DNA of 64,000 nt from G965222505 sp965222505 (GTDB lineage Bacteria; Bacteroidota; Rhodothermia; Rhodothermales; DATKEJ01): positions 4,402,001-4,466,000 of the forward strand of contig OZ244956.1 in assembly GCA_965222505.1 (NCBI GenBank), in the 5' to 3' direction. How positions within the stretch are numbered: the first letter of the stretch is position 1; each line of letters starts with the position of its first letter. The position numbers and the translations under genes were made by a program. The notes under the pieces are model-generated. The model ran no database searches and was not told where the DNA came from. It saw only the letters and a list, made by a program, of their open reading frames with translations. This document shows positions 50,721 through 59,056 of the stretch, piece by piece.

Positions 50721-51242
50721 CTATTTGATGCGTAGGGAAATCTTTCGTTCGCCGAGTTCGGCCAGGGGACCATCCGGGCCTTCGAGGGGTTCGCCGCGTT
50801 CGAGGGCGCTGCGGACGGCATCTTTCAGCAGTTTAACTTCGGTTACTTCTTCCCGGTAGGGTTCGGGAAACGCTTCGGGAGTCTGGGTGTGCCAGATGAT
50901 GGGGAGCTTGCCGCCGGCCCGCGCAGCCGTGAGCCGGAAACGCCGGGTTTCGAGTTTGGTGTGGTTGGTGCGCTGCATAAATTCCAGGAGCCGCTCCTTG
51001 AGGCGGGTGACGGATTTCTGGTCGGATTTGTAGAGCGCCTGCATGCGTGTAACCTCGGCCTTGCGAAGCTGCATCCGGCCCTCAATATGCCGAATCAGCG
51101 CGGCATAATTGTCCGCTTTTTCCTCAGCCTGCTCTGTAGAGTTCAGGTATCGGTCCAGCATTTCATCATCCACCTCACCGCCGGATTCGTCCAGCAGCGC
51201 CTCAAGTTCAAGGAGTTCCTGTGTGATTTCGTAAAGGTTCAT
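50721..51242 (-). CDS. siphovirus Gp157-family protein
   Basis: This 173-residue protein is coiled-coil-rich at the start (about 1-80, MNLYEITQELLELEALLDES and a KADNYAALIRHIEGRMQLRK helix) and ends in the Gp157-type beta-rich part (RFRLTAARAGGKLPIIWH, then EPYREEVTEVKLLKDAVRSA). Gp157 domains are known from phages, and a chromosomal copy may be a domesticated phage protein. The ATG at 51242 was chosen over a longer frame through the G array. It is the first gene of a two-gene operon. Confidence 0.8.
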   Translation of the reverse strand: MNLYEITQELLELEALLDESGGEVDDEMLDRYLNSTEQAEEKADNYAALIRHIEGRMQLRKAEVTRMQALYKSDQKSVTRLKERLLEFMQRTNHTKLETRRFRLTAARAGGKLPIIWHTQTPEAFPEPYREEVTEVKLLKDAVRSALERGEPLEGPDGPLAELGERKISLRIK

Positions 51243-51293
51243 TGGGAGAGTGGGGCGTTGATGGTTGACATCCTCAAATATTGAAATACCTTT

Positions 51294-51328
51294 GCACGTC
51301 GCACGTCGCACGTCGCACGTCGCACGTC
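51294..51328. repeat. perfect heptamer array G, five GCACGTC units
   Basis: GCACGTC is repeated five times without a mismatch (51294-51328), then GCAG. It is a single arm with no inverted partner. It lies in the divergent region between the Gp157 operon and iclR, 51 bases before the Gp157 ATG. Confidence 0.9.
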
Positions 51329-51399
51329 GCAGTATCCGGTGTGCATTTCAGGAAATCAAATCCTGATCTTCTTTTCACGAAACATCACCTCATTAGATC

Positions 51400-51428
51400 T
51401 TGACAAATCCCACCTCGTTACGTATCAT
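51400..51428 (+). promoter_or_regulatory. sigma70-like promoter of the IclR regulator gene
   Basis: TTGACA at 51400-51405 and TATCAT at 51423-51428 with the ideal 17-bp spacing. The IclR ATG is at 51469. An imperfect palindrome follows at 51437-51458. Confidence 0.6.
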
Positions 51429-51436
51429 TAGTTTAA

Positions 51437-51458
51437 ATATGAACGTCATGTTTCATAT
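51437..51458. promoter_or_regulatory. inverted repeat, candidate autoregulatory IclR operator
   Basis: ATATGAA and TTTCATAT form an inverted repeat with a seven-base spacer, starting nine bases after the -10 box and ending 10 bases before the regulator ATG. Position over the likely start point is right for autorepression. Matching sites elsewhere were not found by eye. Confidence 0.5.
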
Positions 51459-51468
51459 ATAAAACTTA

Positions 51469-52248
51469 ATGAGTGATCGATACCTCATTCCTTCCCTGAT
51501 GCGTGCTTTTGAGGTGTTGGATTTATTATCCCACGCACCTCGGGGGCTTACGCAGGCAGAGCTCAGCCGGCAGACTGATATTCCAAAGAGTACCCTGTTC
51601 CGGATTTTGGTCTCGCTGCAGAAAATTCGCTGCGTCGTGGAGAGTGCCGACGGCAAGCGGTATTTGTTGGGGTCGCACCTCTGGGAGTTGGGGAGTCGGT
51701 TTCTGGATCGTTTTGATATTCACGCCGCATCGGCGTGGCACATGGAATCGCTCGCTCAGGAGAGTGGCGAGACGGTTTTTTTGGGGATGATGGAAGAGGG
51801 ACAGGTGGTTTACATGCGTCGCATGGAAAGCCCCAAGTCCGTAACCATCGTCAAAAGCCTCGGCCAGCGGGTGCCCGCGCACTGCACGGCCACTGGCGTA
51901 GCCATGTTGGCTTTTCTACCCCCGGGCGAGATCGACGCCATCATCAAAGAACATGGGCTTGCAGCCTTTAACGCGTCGACCATCACCACGCCCGAACGTT
52001 TGCACCGGCGTCTGGCCGATGTCCGCAAGCGCGGTGTTGCCATCGTCAATGGCGAATACAATGCCGACTTGTTGTGCATCTCTGCACCGGTCTTCAATCA
52101 TACGGGCCGTCCCGTCGTTTCGCTGACGGTCGCCATGCTTTCATCACAAGCCGATCCCGAACACACCAACCGTGTCTCGGACATGGTCAACCGGGCGGCC
52201 CAAAATTTCTCAAAAGAACTCGGTTACCTGGAGAAAAAGGTCGCCTGA
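51469..52248 (+). CDS. IclR-family transcriptional regulator
   Basis: This 259-residue protein has a winged-helix domain at the N-terminus (IPSLMRAFEVLDLLSHAPRG, then LTQAELSRQTDIPKSTLFRI) and an IclR effector domain (about 85-250, with QVVYMRRMESPKSVTIVKSL and GQRVPAHCTATGVAMLAFLP). It precedes a sugar-uptake locus of TonB receptor, glycosidase and ABC permeases, so it probably controls it in response to a sugar or metabolite. Confidence 0.93.
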   Translation: MSDRYLIPSLMRAFEVLDLLSHAPRGLTQAELSRQTDIPKSTLFRILVSLQKIRCVVESADGKRYLLGSHLWELGSRFLDRFDIHAASAWHMESLAQESGETVFLGMMEEGQVVYMRRMESPKSVTIVKSLGQRVPAHCTATGVAMLAFLPPGEIDAIIKEHGLAAFNASTITTPERLHRRLADVRKRGVAIVNGEYNADLLCISAPVFNHTGRPVVSLTVAMLSSQADPEHTNRVSDMVNRAAQNFSKELGYLEKKVA

Positions 52249-52262
52249 CTGCTTTTCTAACA

Positions 52263-52282
52263 CCATCCATCCATCCATCCAT
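52263..52282 (+). repeat. CCAT tetranucleotide repeat, five units
   Basis: Five CCAT units lie in the 5' region between iclR and the TonB receptor, 20 bp before the receptor ATG. Such tracts can change length by slipped-strand mispairing. Confidence 0.85.
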
Positions 52283-52301
52283 CAGACCAAGAGGTCAGCA
52301 T

Positions 52302-55253
52302 ATGAAGGGTCGTTTTCTCATTCCCGTCTTGCTCGGCCTGTTGCTGCAAGCGCTTCCAGGCGTTGCGCTGGCACAGACAGGTAAGTTGGCCGGCACCGTG
52401 ACCGATGCCGATTCCGGAGATCCCCTGCCGGGGGTCACGGTTATCATCGACGGTACCACACAGGGCAGTGCCACCGATGTGGCCGGCCGGTACACCATCA
52501 TCGGGCTTACCCCCGGTGTCTATGATGTCCGGTTTTCCTTCGTCGGCTTTTCCACCCAAATTGTGAACGATATTCGGGTGACGTCCAGCCGTACCACCAC
52601 CCTTGACGCCGCACTCCAATCCGGTGTGGTCGAAGGGGGCGAGATCATCGTCGAATCCGTACGACCGGTTGTGGACCAAAACCAGACCACCTCGCGCGCG
52701 CTCGTCACCGGCGAAGAACTCGCCGCCTTGCCTGTGCGAAGCGTCCAGGACGTGATCGGCAAAACGGCCAACTCCTACAGCGGATTCATCCGCGGGAGCC
52801 GCCGCTTTGAAGCCAAAACCCTGGTCGAAGGCGTCGACGTATCCGATTCATTCTACTCGCTCTCGGCCGGGAGTAACTACGAAGGCCGCATCTACAGCAA
52901 CGCCAACCGGTCCGAAGAGCAGAGCGCGAGCATCCTCAACCTCAGCCCGGATAACATCGCCGAGGTGACCGTCAATGCCGGAGCCACCGATCCGCAGTAC
53001 AACGCGGGCTCGGGGGGCGTCGTGGCGGTGACCCTCGCCGAACGCCGGGGTCCGATCACGGGCTCGGCATCCTTCCGGGTTGCACCCAAGATCAACCGAC
53101 CGGGACCGGACTCGCTCGACTTCTACGTGGACGGGGCCGATTACTTCACCGAACGGGATATTGTGGCAGCCGCTGACCCGGTCAAGGCTGCGCTCTACAC
53201 CTGGAGCGATGACAAATACGCCATCGGTGATGATCCGGAATATGACTTCCGGCTCAGCCTGGGCGGGTCCGTTACCGATAACTGGACCTTCGGCCTCTCC
53301 GGGCAGTTCTTCCAGAGCAACGGCTATCTGCCCAACTACTTCCGCAAGCGGATCAACGGGCAACTCAAGACGAGCTACAACATCTCGCCCAATACCAAAA
53401 TCACAGCCGTAGGCTTGATTGAGGACAACGGCCTGTGGGGCGGTTGGAATAACCGCAACTACATGGAATTCTGGCGGTTCTACCTCGAAGGGGTCGCCCA
53501 GCAGGATGGCGGGAGCTACATGGGTTCCGTCAAGCTCACCCAGGTCTTCTCCGAAAATGCCTACGTCACGGCACAGGTCTACCGGACCTCCAACCAGAAC
53601 CGGTACGGCTACGTCGATGACAACGGAAACGGCTTCACCGATCCGGGTGAAAACGGGGACTTCCTCGACTTCACCGACCAGTCTGTGGTCGACCGCTACG
53701 TGTCCACCCAGGCCGACCGCGAAGCCAACGGGCGCGAAAATGACAAGATGTTCGTCGACATCGTCACGGACAACTTCAGTGAGACGCAGATCAACCTGCC
53801 CGAAGGTACCCGCTACCGGCTGGCCCGCCCGGCCCCGTTCAGCGAGGACCTGAAGCAAACCACCAACGGCGTCCGCGTCGATTACGTCAACCAGATCACC
53901 TTTAACCATCTGATTCAGGCGGGTGTGGAATTCAAGACCCGGAACTTTGACTATCAGGTGATCAACGGCCTGCCCGGCCCCGGCGCTATCCTGAACGATG
54001 CCGCTGAACCCTTCCGACTGAGTGCGTATGAACGTTCTCCCACAGAGTTTGGCCTGTACGTAGGGGACCGGATGGAATACGCCGGCCTCGTCGTCAACCT
54101 CGGCCTGCGGGTGAACTTCGCCAACCGGGACATGGAGAAGATCGAAGACCATTACTTCCCCTTCTCGCGTGATACCGTCAGCATCGGCGGCCGTGAACTG
54201 GCCCGGAACAACATCGTCCGCGGCGAATCCGTTCCGACGGATGTGCTCTGGAACCCGAGCATCGGCGTCTCGCACCCGATTGGGACCAACGCGTCGATGT
54301 ACTTCTCCTTCTCGCGTTCGGCACAGTTGCAGCCGTTCCGGGACATGTACCAGTTCTACGACGGCGTCCATACCACCAGCCGGTTCTTCAACCTGGTGGA
54401 CCCCGAGATGGACCCCATTACCTCGCTCAACTATGAGTTGGGCCTGCAGTGGGAAGTCAGCCCAGGATGGGGTCTGGACATGAACGCCTACACCCGTAGC
54501 ATCGACAACTACTCGAACGTTACGTTTGTGGCCTTCAGTCGGCCTGGCGTGACCCGGATTCCTGGTTTCGATCGCTACACGTACCAGACCAATCTGGGTT
54601 ATGCGGATGCACGCGGTATCGAACTGGTGTTGCGGCGTGCCCCGCTGCGGCTTTCCGAAGACGTCTCCCTCGGCCTGACGGCGTCCTACACCTTCTCAAC
54701 GGTGGAACGCTCGAACACGACCGGGATCAACGTGCGGGACTACCGCATCACCGACGAAAATCCGGACGATACGCAGTTGCCGTTTGAAGATTCCTCGGAT
54801 TTCCAAAACTTCCCGCAAAACGTACGTGGCGGGTCCACCATTACGGGCGGCTACGACCGTCGGCACCGTGTTATCCTGCGCGGGACCTCGACGCTGCCGC
54901 TGGACATTTCGCTCGGCTTGCTGGCGACCCTCGAAAGCGGATTCCAGTATCCGAAAGCCATCGGGGCCGATCCGCGTGACCGTGAACTGCTCACGGCGCC
55001 AGCCAACGCCCAGATCGACTTCCGGGCCGAGAAACGGTTCTCCTTTGCGCAGCGCTTTGGCGTGGACGTCTATGTGGACGTGATCAACCTGCTCGGGCGG
55101 GATAACATCGTGGCTTTCGAAAGCTACACGCCCAGTGGACCGGCGCGTTTCCAGGAAACAGGTATTCCGGGCGAACGCCTCATCCTTCGGGATGGGGTTT
55201 CGCTGTACGGACCGGCACGAACGGTCTTTTTCGGTAGCCGGTTACGGTTCTGA
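52302..55253 (+). CDS. SusC-like TonB-dependent outer-membrane receptor
   Basis: This 983-residue outer-membrane protein has a signal peptide (residues 1-24, cut near LAQ/TG), a carboxypeptidase-like regulatory domain (about 26-110, GTVTDADSGDPLPGVTVIID), a plug (about 125-230) and a beta-barrel that ends in aromatic F. It should import a glycan or similar ligand using TonB energy. No SusD-like lipoprotein gene follows; instead a T9SS-type secreted protein and a PorV-family gene do. ATG 52302 chosen for the signal peptide; an AGAGG-like ribosome site is nearby. Confidence 0.92.
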   Translation: MKGRFLIPVLLGLLLQALPGVALAQTGKLAGTVTDADSGDPLPGVTVIIDGTTQGSATDVAGRYTIIGLTPGVYDVRFSFVGFSTQIVNDIRVTSSRTTTLDAALQSGVVEGGEIIVESVRPVVDQNQTTSRALVTGEELAALPVRSVQDVIGKTANSYSGFIRGSRRFEAKTLVEGVDVSDSFYSLSAGSNYEGRIYSNANRSEEQSASILNLSPDNIAEVTVNAGATDPQYNAGSGGVVAVTLAERRGPITGSASFRVAPKINRPGPDSLDFYVDGADYFTERDIVAAADPVKAALYTWSDDKYAIGDDPEYDFRLSLGGSVTDNWTFGLSGQFFQSNGYLPNYFRKRINGQLKTSYNISPNTKITAVGLIEDNGLWGGWNNRNYMEFWRFYLEGVAQQDGGSYMGSVKLTQVFSENAYVTAQVYRTSNQNRYGYVDDNGNGFTDPGENGDFLDFTDQSVVDRYVSTQADREANGRENDKMFVDIVTDNFSETQINLPEGTRYRLARPAPFSEDLKQTTNGVRVDYVNQITFNHLIQAGVEFKTRNFDYQVINGLPGPGAILNDAAEPFRLSAYERSPTEFGLYVGDRMEYAGLVVNLGLRVNFANRDMEKIEDHYFPFSRDTVSIGGRELARNNIVRGESVPTDVLWNPSIGVSHPIGTNASMYFSFSRSAQLQPFRDMYQFYDGVHTTSRFFNLVDPEMDPITSLNYELGLQWEVSPGWGLDMNAYTRSIDNYSNVTFVAFSRPGVTRIPGFDRYTYQTNLGYADARGIELVLRRAPLRLSEDVSLGLTASYTFSTVERSNTTGINVRDYRITDENPDDTQLPFEDSSDFQNFPQNVRGGSTITGGYDRRHRVILRGTSTLPLDISLGLLATLESGFQYPKAIGADPRDRELLTAPANAQIDFRAEKRFSFAQRFGVDVYVDVINLLGRDNIVAFESYTPSGPARFQETGIPGERLILRDGVSLYGPARTVFFGSRLRF

Positions 55254-55306
55254 GATGTGAACACCAACGCATGACACGTTTCATGAACCCAAACGAGAAT
55301 TTAGCG

Positions 55307-57883
55307 ATGAAAAAAATGACGCAAACACTCAGGTTGCTCGCAGTAGGGGTGGGGCTTGCGCTGCTCCTGCCGGCACAGGGGTGGGCTCAAAAGAAAAACA
55401 GTCCCTCCTCCATCTTCAAGCAGGCCCAGCGGCCCACGACGGCCGGCGATGGCTACATGGTAGCCGGCGATTACTGGAACACCGTCAAACCCATGAACAC
55501 GGACGAAGGCAACGGCGTCGAAGACCCCCTCCGGGGTGAGGACCTGTTGCACTGGATCACGTTCGGGCCGGACGGGACCAACTGGCTCAACCCTAATGGC
55601 CTCTGGCCAGGGGGCTACGACCTCACCCAGCACTGGCGGGATGGCACACGGATCGTCTTTCCCGTCTTTGAAAACGACGGCTGGACGGCGCCGCTTCGCC
55701 CTGGGGACACCGCCGACGACCGGTTCATGTTCGCCTACTTCGGGCCGAATGTACCCGGCGCCGATGATCCCAACCGCAACTACAAACGGCCTGCCCAATT
55801 CACCGACGAATCGCGCACGCACCTCGTCTACGAAGCCGGTTGGCCGACCACAGCCGGGCTGGATTTCAAAATCCGCGCCCACCAGTACACCTCGAACGAG
55901 CAAAACCTGAACGACTTCGTCGTGATGGAAATCTCGATGACCAACACGGGTGTCGTAGATGCCAACGCCGATGGCACCCCCGAACTCACGGATCACGTGC
56001 TGGACGCGGTTGCTGCCACGGCCTGGACCACGCCAGCTATCGCCGTTCGGGTCACCCAAACCTCGGGACGTTCCAACCGCTTCGGCGCAGGCCGGACCTT
56101 CGGGTACCTCGGCGCCCCGGAAAGTGGCAACCCGCATCCGCTGTTCGTCTGGTATGCCAACGTGCCGCCCAGCCGCACGGACGGGCGCACGTTGCCCGCA
56201 CCCGGTGCAAACCTGATCGGCGTGAACGACGGGCGTGTCCTTGAAGGATACACCGACGTCTGGAACGGCTACACCTGGATCGGCGCCAAAGAAGGGGCCA
56301 TCGTCGATGGTGACCTCGGTGCCCTGGTAAGCGCGCCGGACAAGCTGACCGTCTTCGGCACGCCCCCCGTGGGCGAAGGGGCCGAACGTGGATGGTACAC
56401 ATCCATGACCAATCAGGACCCCAGCCTGTTCAGCTTCAACCGCTCCGAACTCGCCTTCCGTTCGGCCACGGCCACCTTCTATGAAGACTACGGAAAAGCC
56501 ACCACGGACATCGACAAAAACATGGCTCCGAACAGCGCGCTGTTCGGAGGCGGAACGGCCGATGACGTGACCACCTTCGGCGCAGCCAATGCCGGGGTCC
56601 GGCCCAATGGCGACTTCAAATACGGCTCCGAAGATGTGAGCAAGGAAGCCGCCGTCCAACAGCCCGTCTGGGAACCCGAACTCAACAACGGTGGCAGTCC
56701 CTATGACGATGTGATCGGGTTTACGCAGGAGTACACCTTCGGCCAATCCCCCAACTACGGCATGGGGCCGATCGGCCTCGACGTAGGGGAGTCCGTCACC
56801 ATCGTGTTTGTGGCCACCGCCGGTTTTCGGTTCAACGGCCTCTCGGACGCCGTGAGCGCTGCCGATTGGGCCTGGCGCAACGGTTGGGATGTTTCTGCTG
56901 ACCTGCCCACACCGCCTGCCCCCGATGTGAAAGTCGAAAGCACACAGGACGGGACCGCCCTCATTCGGTGGACCGACGTTAGTGGCATCGGCAACATTGA
57001 CGGCTACAAAATCTGGCGGGCGTCGCAGTTCAAGCGCGAGAAGTGGACCGACGTCGGGTTCCGCGTGGTGGATGCTTACCATCATCAACACGAGCCCGGC
57101 CCGGACAACAGCGCGCACCTGGAGCTGATCAACCCCAATTTCGATGCTGAGAGTGAGTTCACGGGGGATACCCAGAACTTCTACCAACCGGCTGGATGGG
57201 GGCCTTATGAGTTGATCGAAAAAATTCCCGTGGGCAACGTGAGCCAGTTTAACGATGCCTCCGGCGGATACCAGTTCAGCTACGAAGACGCGAACGCGAT
57301 TACCGGTTTTACCTACTGGTATTATGTGTCGGCCTACAAGGATGGGTCGTTTACGGGGCCACAGGGTGCTGTATCAGCGGGCCATATCGAGTCCTCCAGC
57401 TTCACGCGGAACGGGCGCAACAGCCCCGATGCCGCTGACGGTGAACTGGGGCTGGGTACGCCCTGGGGAGATACCTACCCGTTTGCCATTCGGGCAGCCG
57501 ACTTCCCGGTAGCCGGTACGCAACAGGCCAAAAACATCGGCGGACCGTTTACCGTGACGCCGCCTGTGGCCGCCGCCAACCAGGTCGCTGACCTGATCAC
57601 CGTCACACCGAACCCGTACAAAATCACCGGCCTCAACGACGTACGCAACAACCCGTCGAGTCACAGCATCGACTTCCTGAATCTCCCCGCAGATTATACC
57701 CTGACGATCCTTGATACGTCCGGACAAATCGTCTTCCAGACCGTTTCGGAAGAGGCTGTAGACGGGAAGTTTACCTGGGACCTGTTCTCGAAAGATGGGA
57801 TTGAGGTCGCAAGCGGTCTCTACATCTACCATGTCGAGTACAGCGGGCAATCCGTCACCGGCCACTTCTCCATCCTGCGATAG
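55307..57883 (+). CDS. secreted protein with FN3-like and T9SS C-terminal domains
   Basis: This protein has 858 residues from the ATG at 55307; an ATG at 55271 would add 12. A signal peptide is followed by a long beta-rich region (about 30-540) that I do not recognise, an FN3-like domain (about 545-690, GTALIRWTDVSGIGNIDGYK) and a C-terminal sorting domain (about 765-858, ITVTPNPYKITGL, ending VTGHFSILR). T9SS export to the cell surface is expected. It probably works with the receptor before it and the PorV-type protein after it. Confidence 0.82.
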   Translation: MKKMTQTLRLLAVGVGLALLLPAQGWAQKKNSPSSIFKQAQRPTTAGDGYMVAGDYWNTVKPMNTDEGNGVEDPLRGEDLLHWITFGPDGTNWLNPNGLWPGGYDLTQHWRDGTRIVFPVFENDGWTAPLRPGDTADDRFMFAYFGPNVPGADDPNRNYKRPAQFTDESRTHLVYEAGWPTTAGLDFKIRAHQYTSNEQNLNDFVVMEISMTNTGVVDANADGTPELTDHVLDAVAATAWTTPAIAVRVTQTSGRSNRFGAGRTFGYLGAPESGNPHPLFVWYANVPPSRTDGRTLPAPGANLIGVNDGRVLEGYTDVWNGYTWIGAKEGAIVDGDLGALVSAPDKLTVFGTPPVGEGAERGWYTSMTNQDPSLFSFNRSELAFRSATATFYEDYGKATTDIDKNMAPNSALFGGGTADDVTTFGAANAGVRPNGDFKYGSEDVSKEAAVQQPVWEPELNNGGSPYDDVIGFTQEYTFGQSPNYGMGPIGLDVGESVTIVFVATAGFRFNGLSDAVSAADWAWRNGWDVSADLPTPPAPDVKVESTQDGTALIRWTDVSGIGNIDGYKIWRASQFKREKWTDVGFRVVDAYHHQHEPGPDNSAHLELINPNFDAESEFTGDTQNFYQPAGWGPYELIEKIPVGNVSQFNDASGGYQFSYEDANAITGFTYWYYVSAYKDGSFTGPQGAVSAGHIESSSFTRNGRNSPDAADGELGLGTPWGDTYPFAIRAADFPVAGTQQAKNIGGPFTVTPPVAAANQVADLITVTPNPYKITGLNDVRNNPSSHSIDFLNLPADYTLTILDTSGQIVFQTVSEEAVDGKFTWDLFSKDGIEVASGLYIYHVEYSGQSVTGHFSILR

Positions 57884-57936
57884 GAGAAGCGGTTTAAGGT
57901 TGATTATTTTGACTCTGTTTTAACTGGTATAAAGCC

Positions 57937-58950
57937 ATGAAAGTAAAATATTTAATTGCCGGTGTGATGATGGCCCTCCTGGTGGTACCCCACGTGGAAG
58001 CGCAACGTAAAGTCGGACGTACCGGTGCCGCTTTCCTGAAGGTTGGCGTCGGGGCGCGGGCCGCCGCGCTGGGTTCGGCTGCTACCGCACTGAGCGGTGA
58101 TGCCAATGCCGTATTCTGGAACCCGGCCGGTACTGCACTCAACGCTGACCAAAAGCTGAGCGCTGCCTTTTCCTACAACCAGTGGATTGCTGACCTGAAC
58201 TACACTGGTTTGGCCCTGGGCTACAACCTGGGCGATGCCGGTACCCTGACTGTTGGGGTACAGGCCATGGGCGTCTCGGACATCCCCGCCAACCGACAAA
58301 ACGGGTACACCGACCCCATTTTGCAGGACCTGGTGACGGACAATGAGACCAGTGCTGCCTACGACTTCCAGGATGTGGCCCTCAGTGTGTCCTATGCCCG
58401 GTACTTTATCGACCGGTTGGCCCTTGGGGCGACCTTCAAGCTCGTCTCGGAATCCATCGACTCCGAAAGCGCCTCGGCCATTGCGTTCGACTTTGGCTCG
58501 CTCTACAAGGTCGGGATCGCAGGCTGGCAACTCGCCGCCCGGATCACCAACCTGGGTACTCCGATGACGTACTTCAATCAGGACAATCCGCTGCCGCTGA
58601 CGTTCTCGATCGGGAGTACCATTTACCCGGTCAATACCGAAGCGACCCGGCTGATGCTGGCTGTTGATGCAACGAAACCACTGGATGCCCAGCAGTTGCT
58701 CTTTGGTGGAGCCGAACTGTCGTTCTACGACATGCTCTTCATCCGGGGGGGGTACAAGTTCAACTACAGCGGCGTTGATGACGGTGGGTCCTCCCAACGC
58801 GATGCCATCAACACCTCCATCGAAGGCGCCTCCCTCGGAGCCGGTGTTCAGTACGGCATGTCCGGCTACAACATCGCCGTGGATTATGCCTTCACCCAGA
58901 TGGATCTGCTGGATGCCACGCATCGGATTACTTTGAAAGTCGGCCTGTAG
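57937..58950 (+). CDS. PorV/PorQ family outer-membrane protein
   Basis: This 337-residue beta-barrel protein has a signal peptide (to about residue 23, VEAQ/RK) and the conserved N-terminal KVGVGARAAALGSAATALSG and NAVFWNPAGTAL. PorV proteins shuttle cargo in the type IX secretion system; genes of this family often lie beside T9SS-sorted proteins in Bacteroidota. It is 53 bp downstream of the T9SS protein gene. Confidence 0.88.
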   Translation: MKVKYLIAGVMMALLVVPHVEAQRKVGRTGAAFLKVGVGARAAALGSAATALSGDANAVFWNPAGTALNADQKLSAAFSYNQWIADLNYTGLALGYNLGDAGTLTVGVQAMGVSDIPANRQNGYTDPILQDLVTDNETSAAYDFQDVALSVSYARYFIDRLALGATFKLVSESIDSESASAIAFDFGSLYKVGIAGWQLAARITNLGTPMTYFNQDNPLPLTFSIGSTIYPVNTEATRLMLAVDATKPLDAQQLLFGGAELSFYDMLFIRGGYKFNYSGVDDGGSSQRDAINTSIEGASLGAGVQYGMSGYNIAVDYAFTQMDLLDATHRITLKVGL

Positions 58951-58963
58951 GACAGGGGGAAAA

Positions 58964-59046
58964 TGGTCGATTGTCAATGGTCGATTGTCAATTGTCAATG
59001 ATTGGCACCCATTGACCATTGGCAATTGACCATTGACCATTGACCA
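58964..59046. repeat. heptamer-arm element A4, complete 83 bp
   Basis: Left arm 58964-58998: TGGTCGA, TTGTCAA, TGGTCGA, TTGTCAA, TTGTCAA. Core (13 bp): TGATTGGCACCCA. Right arm 59012-59046: TTGACCA, TTGGCAA, TTGACCA three times. It fills the gap after the porV-like stop (58950) and ends 10 bp before the likely TTG start of the glycosidase. Confidence 0.92.
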
Positions 59047-59056
59047 TTATACAACA

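Noticed and set aside
52848..54371. Long open frame of 507 codons on the minus strand opposite the TonB receptor; similar ones at 55301-57187 and 27696-29150
   Set aside because: They are antisense to clearly conserved genes and arise from high GC in third codon positions; no domain was recognised in them.
55307..57883. SusD-like lipoprotein partner of the receptor
   Set aside because: No lipobox, much longer than SusD, and it carries a T9SS C-terminal domain.
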